Shown here: positions 62,656-64,000 of the stretch, in pieces
Position numbering within the stretch: position 1 is the first letter of the stretch
Layout: each line of letters begins with the position of its first letter
DNA from: Paraburkholderia sp. BL23I1N1
GTDB lineage: Bacteria > Pseudomonadota > Gammaproteobacteria > Burkholderiales > Burkholderiaceae
Reading direction: 5' to 3'
Length of the DNA stretch: 64,000 bases
Assembly: GCF_003610295.1 (NCBI RefSeq)
Contig: NZ_RAPV01000001.1
Location: forward strand, 2,666,001 to 2,730,000
The notes under the pieces: model-generated
The model's database searches: none
Told to the model about the DNA's origin: nothing
What the model saw: only the letters and a program-made list of their open reading frames with translations
Made by a program: the position numbers and the translations under genes

Positions 62656-62832
62656 GCTGGTCGCCGGTCGTCCCCGATTGCGCTTTCGATGGGCGGGATA
62701 ACCGGCACGAACAGGAACGATTGCGGCGAGAAAGCAGCATTGCTCAAGTCGTCGCGTTGATGCGGAACGGGCTGCGCCCGCTTCGCTGCCAACAACGTAA
62801 CAGCCCCCTCTCCGCCGGGGATGGCGATGTGC

Positions 62833-63570
62833 CTATTCCGACGGCTGATTCGCGGCTGCGGTCCACGCCGCGATGAACGTATCGGCAATCGTGATTGCCA
62901 GTTTCTCCCCGGACGACCATTTCCTGGTCTCCAGGTGCATCGGAACGGCTACCGCGCCGTGAATCGCCACAACAAAGCTGTCGGTGGCTAACTTTAGCGG
63001 CATCGGGTAGCACGGCAGCGTATCGAAGAAATCACGGACAGCGGCTCGATACTGCTCGTACGCACGAATGGCCACTTCGGATTGTCCAAATGGGGCGCCA
63101 TCGCCAGACTTCGACATCTCGCCGGTTCGGGGCGAACCAGAGAGCAGGATCTCGTATTGCTCGAAGTGCGCGCGCCAATGACGCAGCATGGTGACTAACA
63201 ATTTGCGAAGGCGCGCGGCAGGGTCCGTCCCGCGCTGTGCCACCGCGGCAATCTCGGCGATTGCGTCCGCCAGATCCGTTTCCCTGCTAGCGACAAACAG
63301 CGCTTGCCGGTCGGCGAAGTAGTGATAGACGATAGTTGGGGCGTAACCAGCATCAGCGGCAATGCCTCGCAACGACACCTTGGCGTAGTCCCGCGTCGCA
63401 AAAACGCGTCGGCCGGCCTCGATCAGCGCCTGGCGCACCGCTGCTTTTTCTGTGGGCGAGCGTGCACGCTTCTTCGATATCCGCGTGATCCCTTCCCCGC
63501 GCTGGCCTGCCTCCTCCTGCACAACCACGTCTGCTGGCAACTTTTTCGTTGTACCTCTCATGTATCGCAT
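62833..63570 (-). CDS. TetR family transcriptional regulator
   Basis: A 245-aa repressor-type protein. The N-terminal HTH is RQALIEAGRRVFATRDYAKVSLRGIAADAGYAPTIVYHYFADRQALFVAS; the C-terminal helical ligand domain is variable. A Lys/Arg-rich lead precedes the HTH, and a start at 63561 is also possible. It is divergent from the Rieske oxygenase fragment and convergent with the CoA transferase. Its ligand and targets are unknown. Confidence 0.88.
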   Translation of the reverse strand: MRYMRGTTKKLPADVVVQEEAGQRGEGITRISKKRARSPTEKAAVRQALIEAGRRVFATRDYAKVSLRGIAADAGYAPTIVYHYFADRQALFVASRETDLADAIAEIAAVAQRGTDPAARLRKLLVTMLRHWRAHFEQYEILLSGSPRTGEMSKSGDGAPFGQSEVAIRAYEQYRAAVRDFFDTLPCYPMPLKLATDSFVVAIHGAVAVPMHLETRKWSSGEKLAITIADTFIAAWTAAANQPSE

Positions 63571-63604
63571 ACGCCTGTTTCACCGATAACCCCTGAGGCT
63601 TCAG

Positions 63605-63934
63605 ATGACCTTTGAGCCCGTCGGCAACACCGATCCTGCGCAGGTTCGGCATTTGCGAGTGGTCGGTCCTTGCACGCCAGAAACCGATACAACGCACCTG
63701 AAATTCTCCGCCATGAATCGCGACTTTCCACTCGACAACGCATCCTTGACCGAAACCATTGCTGAGGAGTTTCAAAGGCCGATTCTGGAGGATAAGGTGC
63801 TGATGGAAGACCAGCAGCGCAACTGGCACGGCGATGGCGAGGGCGTCAAGATGATCGATCTGGCTGTTTTTGATCGGGCTCCGCGTGCGGCGAGGCGGAT
63901 GCTGGAGCGCCTGGTCCAGGCCGAGCAGCAGTAA
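63605..63934 (+). pseudogene. Rieske non-heme iron oxygenase, C-terminal fragment
   Basis: About 100 codons match the C-terminus of VanA-like aromatic oxygenase alpha subunits: HLRVVGPCTPETDTTHLKFSAMNRDFPLD, LTETIAEEFQRPILEDKVLMEDQQRN, ending in VFDRAPRAARRMLERLVQAEQQ. The Rieske Cys-His cluster and mononuclear iron ligands are absent, because the 5' part is missing at the TetR boundary. It is therefore non-functional. Confidence 0.82.
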
Positions 63935-64000
63935 GGCTGCTCAGCATTTTATTCTTCCATAGGAAGACGTCTGGCGTTGCACGAACTTTTTTTCGTGGCA
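63935..64000. other. Window end, nothing recognised
   Basis: Sixty-six bases after the oxygenase fragment; no feature is supported. Confidence 0.4.

Overview
The window looks like a chromosomal or megaplasmid stretch of a Burkholderiaceae beta-proteobacterium (Burkholderia, Paraburkholderia or Caballeronia type). The reasons are high-GC codon use, a DUF4148 protein, LivFGHM-type transport and many short-chain dehydrogenases, CoA transferases and LysR regulators. It is accessory in character: catabolic gene blocks are separated by integrase and IS debris and by several broken genes.

1-2.1 kb holds a minus-strand group II intron with its reverse transcriptase next to an IS630 remnant. From 9.4 down to 2.1 kb runs one minus-strand operon: periplasmic binding protein, LivG, LivF, LivH, LivM, then three SDR oxidoreductases. 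The livH/livM junction looks frameshifted. Divergent to it are a YciI-like protein, a large flavin dehydrogenase of the 3-ketosteroid dehydrogenase/fumarate reductase superfamily, a SnoaL-like protein and a fourth SDR (9.7-13.2 kb). Together they suggest uptake and oxidation of an alicyclic or steroid-like substrate. 13.3-15.7 kb is decayed: an asparaginase fragment, a protein with an HESAH motif, a primase remnant and a tRNA-Pro 3' fragment.

15.87-32.15 kb is a probable integrative element. It is bounded by a 17-bp direct repeat that resembles a tRNA 3' end, and a P4-type integrase lies just inside the left end. Its cargo is an unusual redox cluster: two large exported proteins each with one c-type heme motif, a cupin, a small dehydrogenase subunit, a GMC flavoprotein with a cysteine cluster, a ferritin-like iminophenylpyruvate-dimer-synthase-type protein (frameshifted), an unassigned protein and an AidA/PixA-like protein. 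Several ISs have entered it: a complete IS630 with one amber codon, an IS110 fragment, an IS3/IS6 in-frame chimera and a frameshifted IS6.

32.4-36.1 kb carries a HigBA toxin-antitoxin pair, an ECF sigma factor paired with a small membrane protein, a 48-aa membrane ORF and more than 1 kb without a convincing gene. 36.1-42.2 kb encodes an RCK-type ion channel and a five-gene heme-copper oxidase operon (pentaheme cytochrome c, small subunit, CuA subunit II, subunit I, diheme cytochrome c).

42.5-64 kb is catabolic. One run holds a CoA transferase, acetoacetate decarboxylase, acyl-CoA dehydrogenase and 3-hydroxyacyl-CoA dehydrogenase, followed by a secreted lipase and a PucR regulator. A lin/pcp-like block follows: FAD monooxygenase, LysR, PcpA/LinE-type hydroquinone dioxygenase, alpha/beta hydrolase and maleylacetate reductase. 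Downstream, the 3' end of the reductase gene and its trailing intergenic region are duplicated, so that the same dyad sits upstream of both a SnoaL-like gene and an MFS transporter. The right end has a second LysR, a deletion-fused FAS1-like/acyl-CoA dehydrogenase remnant, another CoA transferase, a TetR regulator and a Rieske oxygenase fragment.
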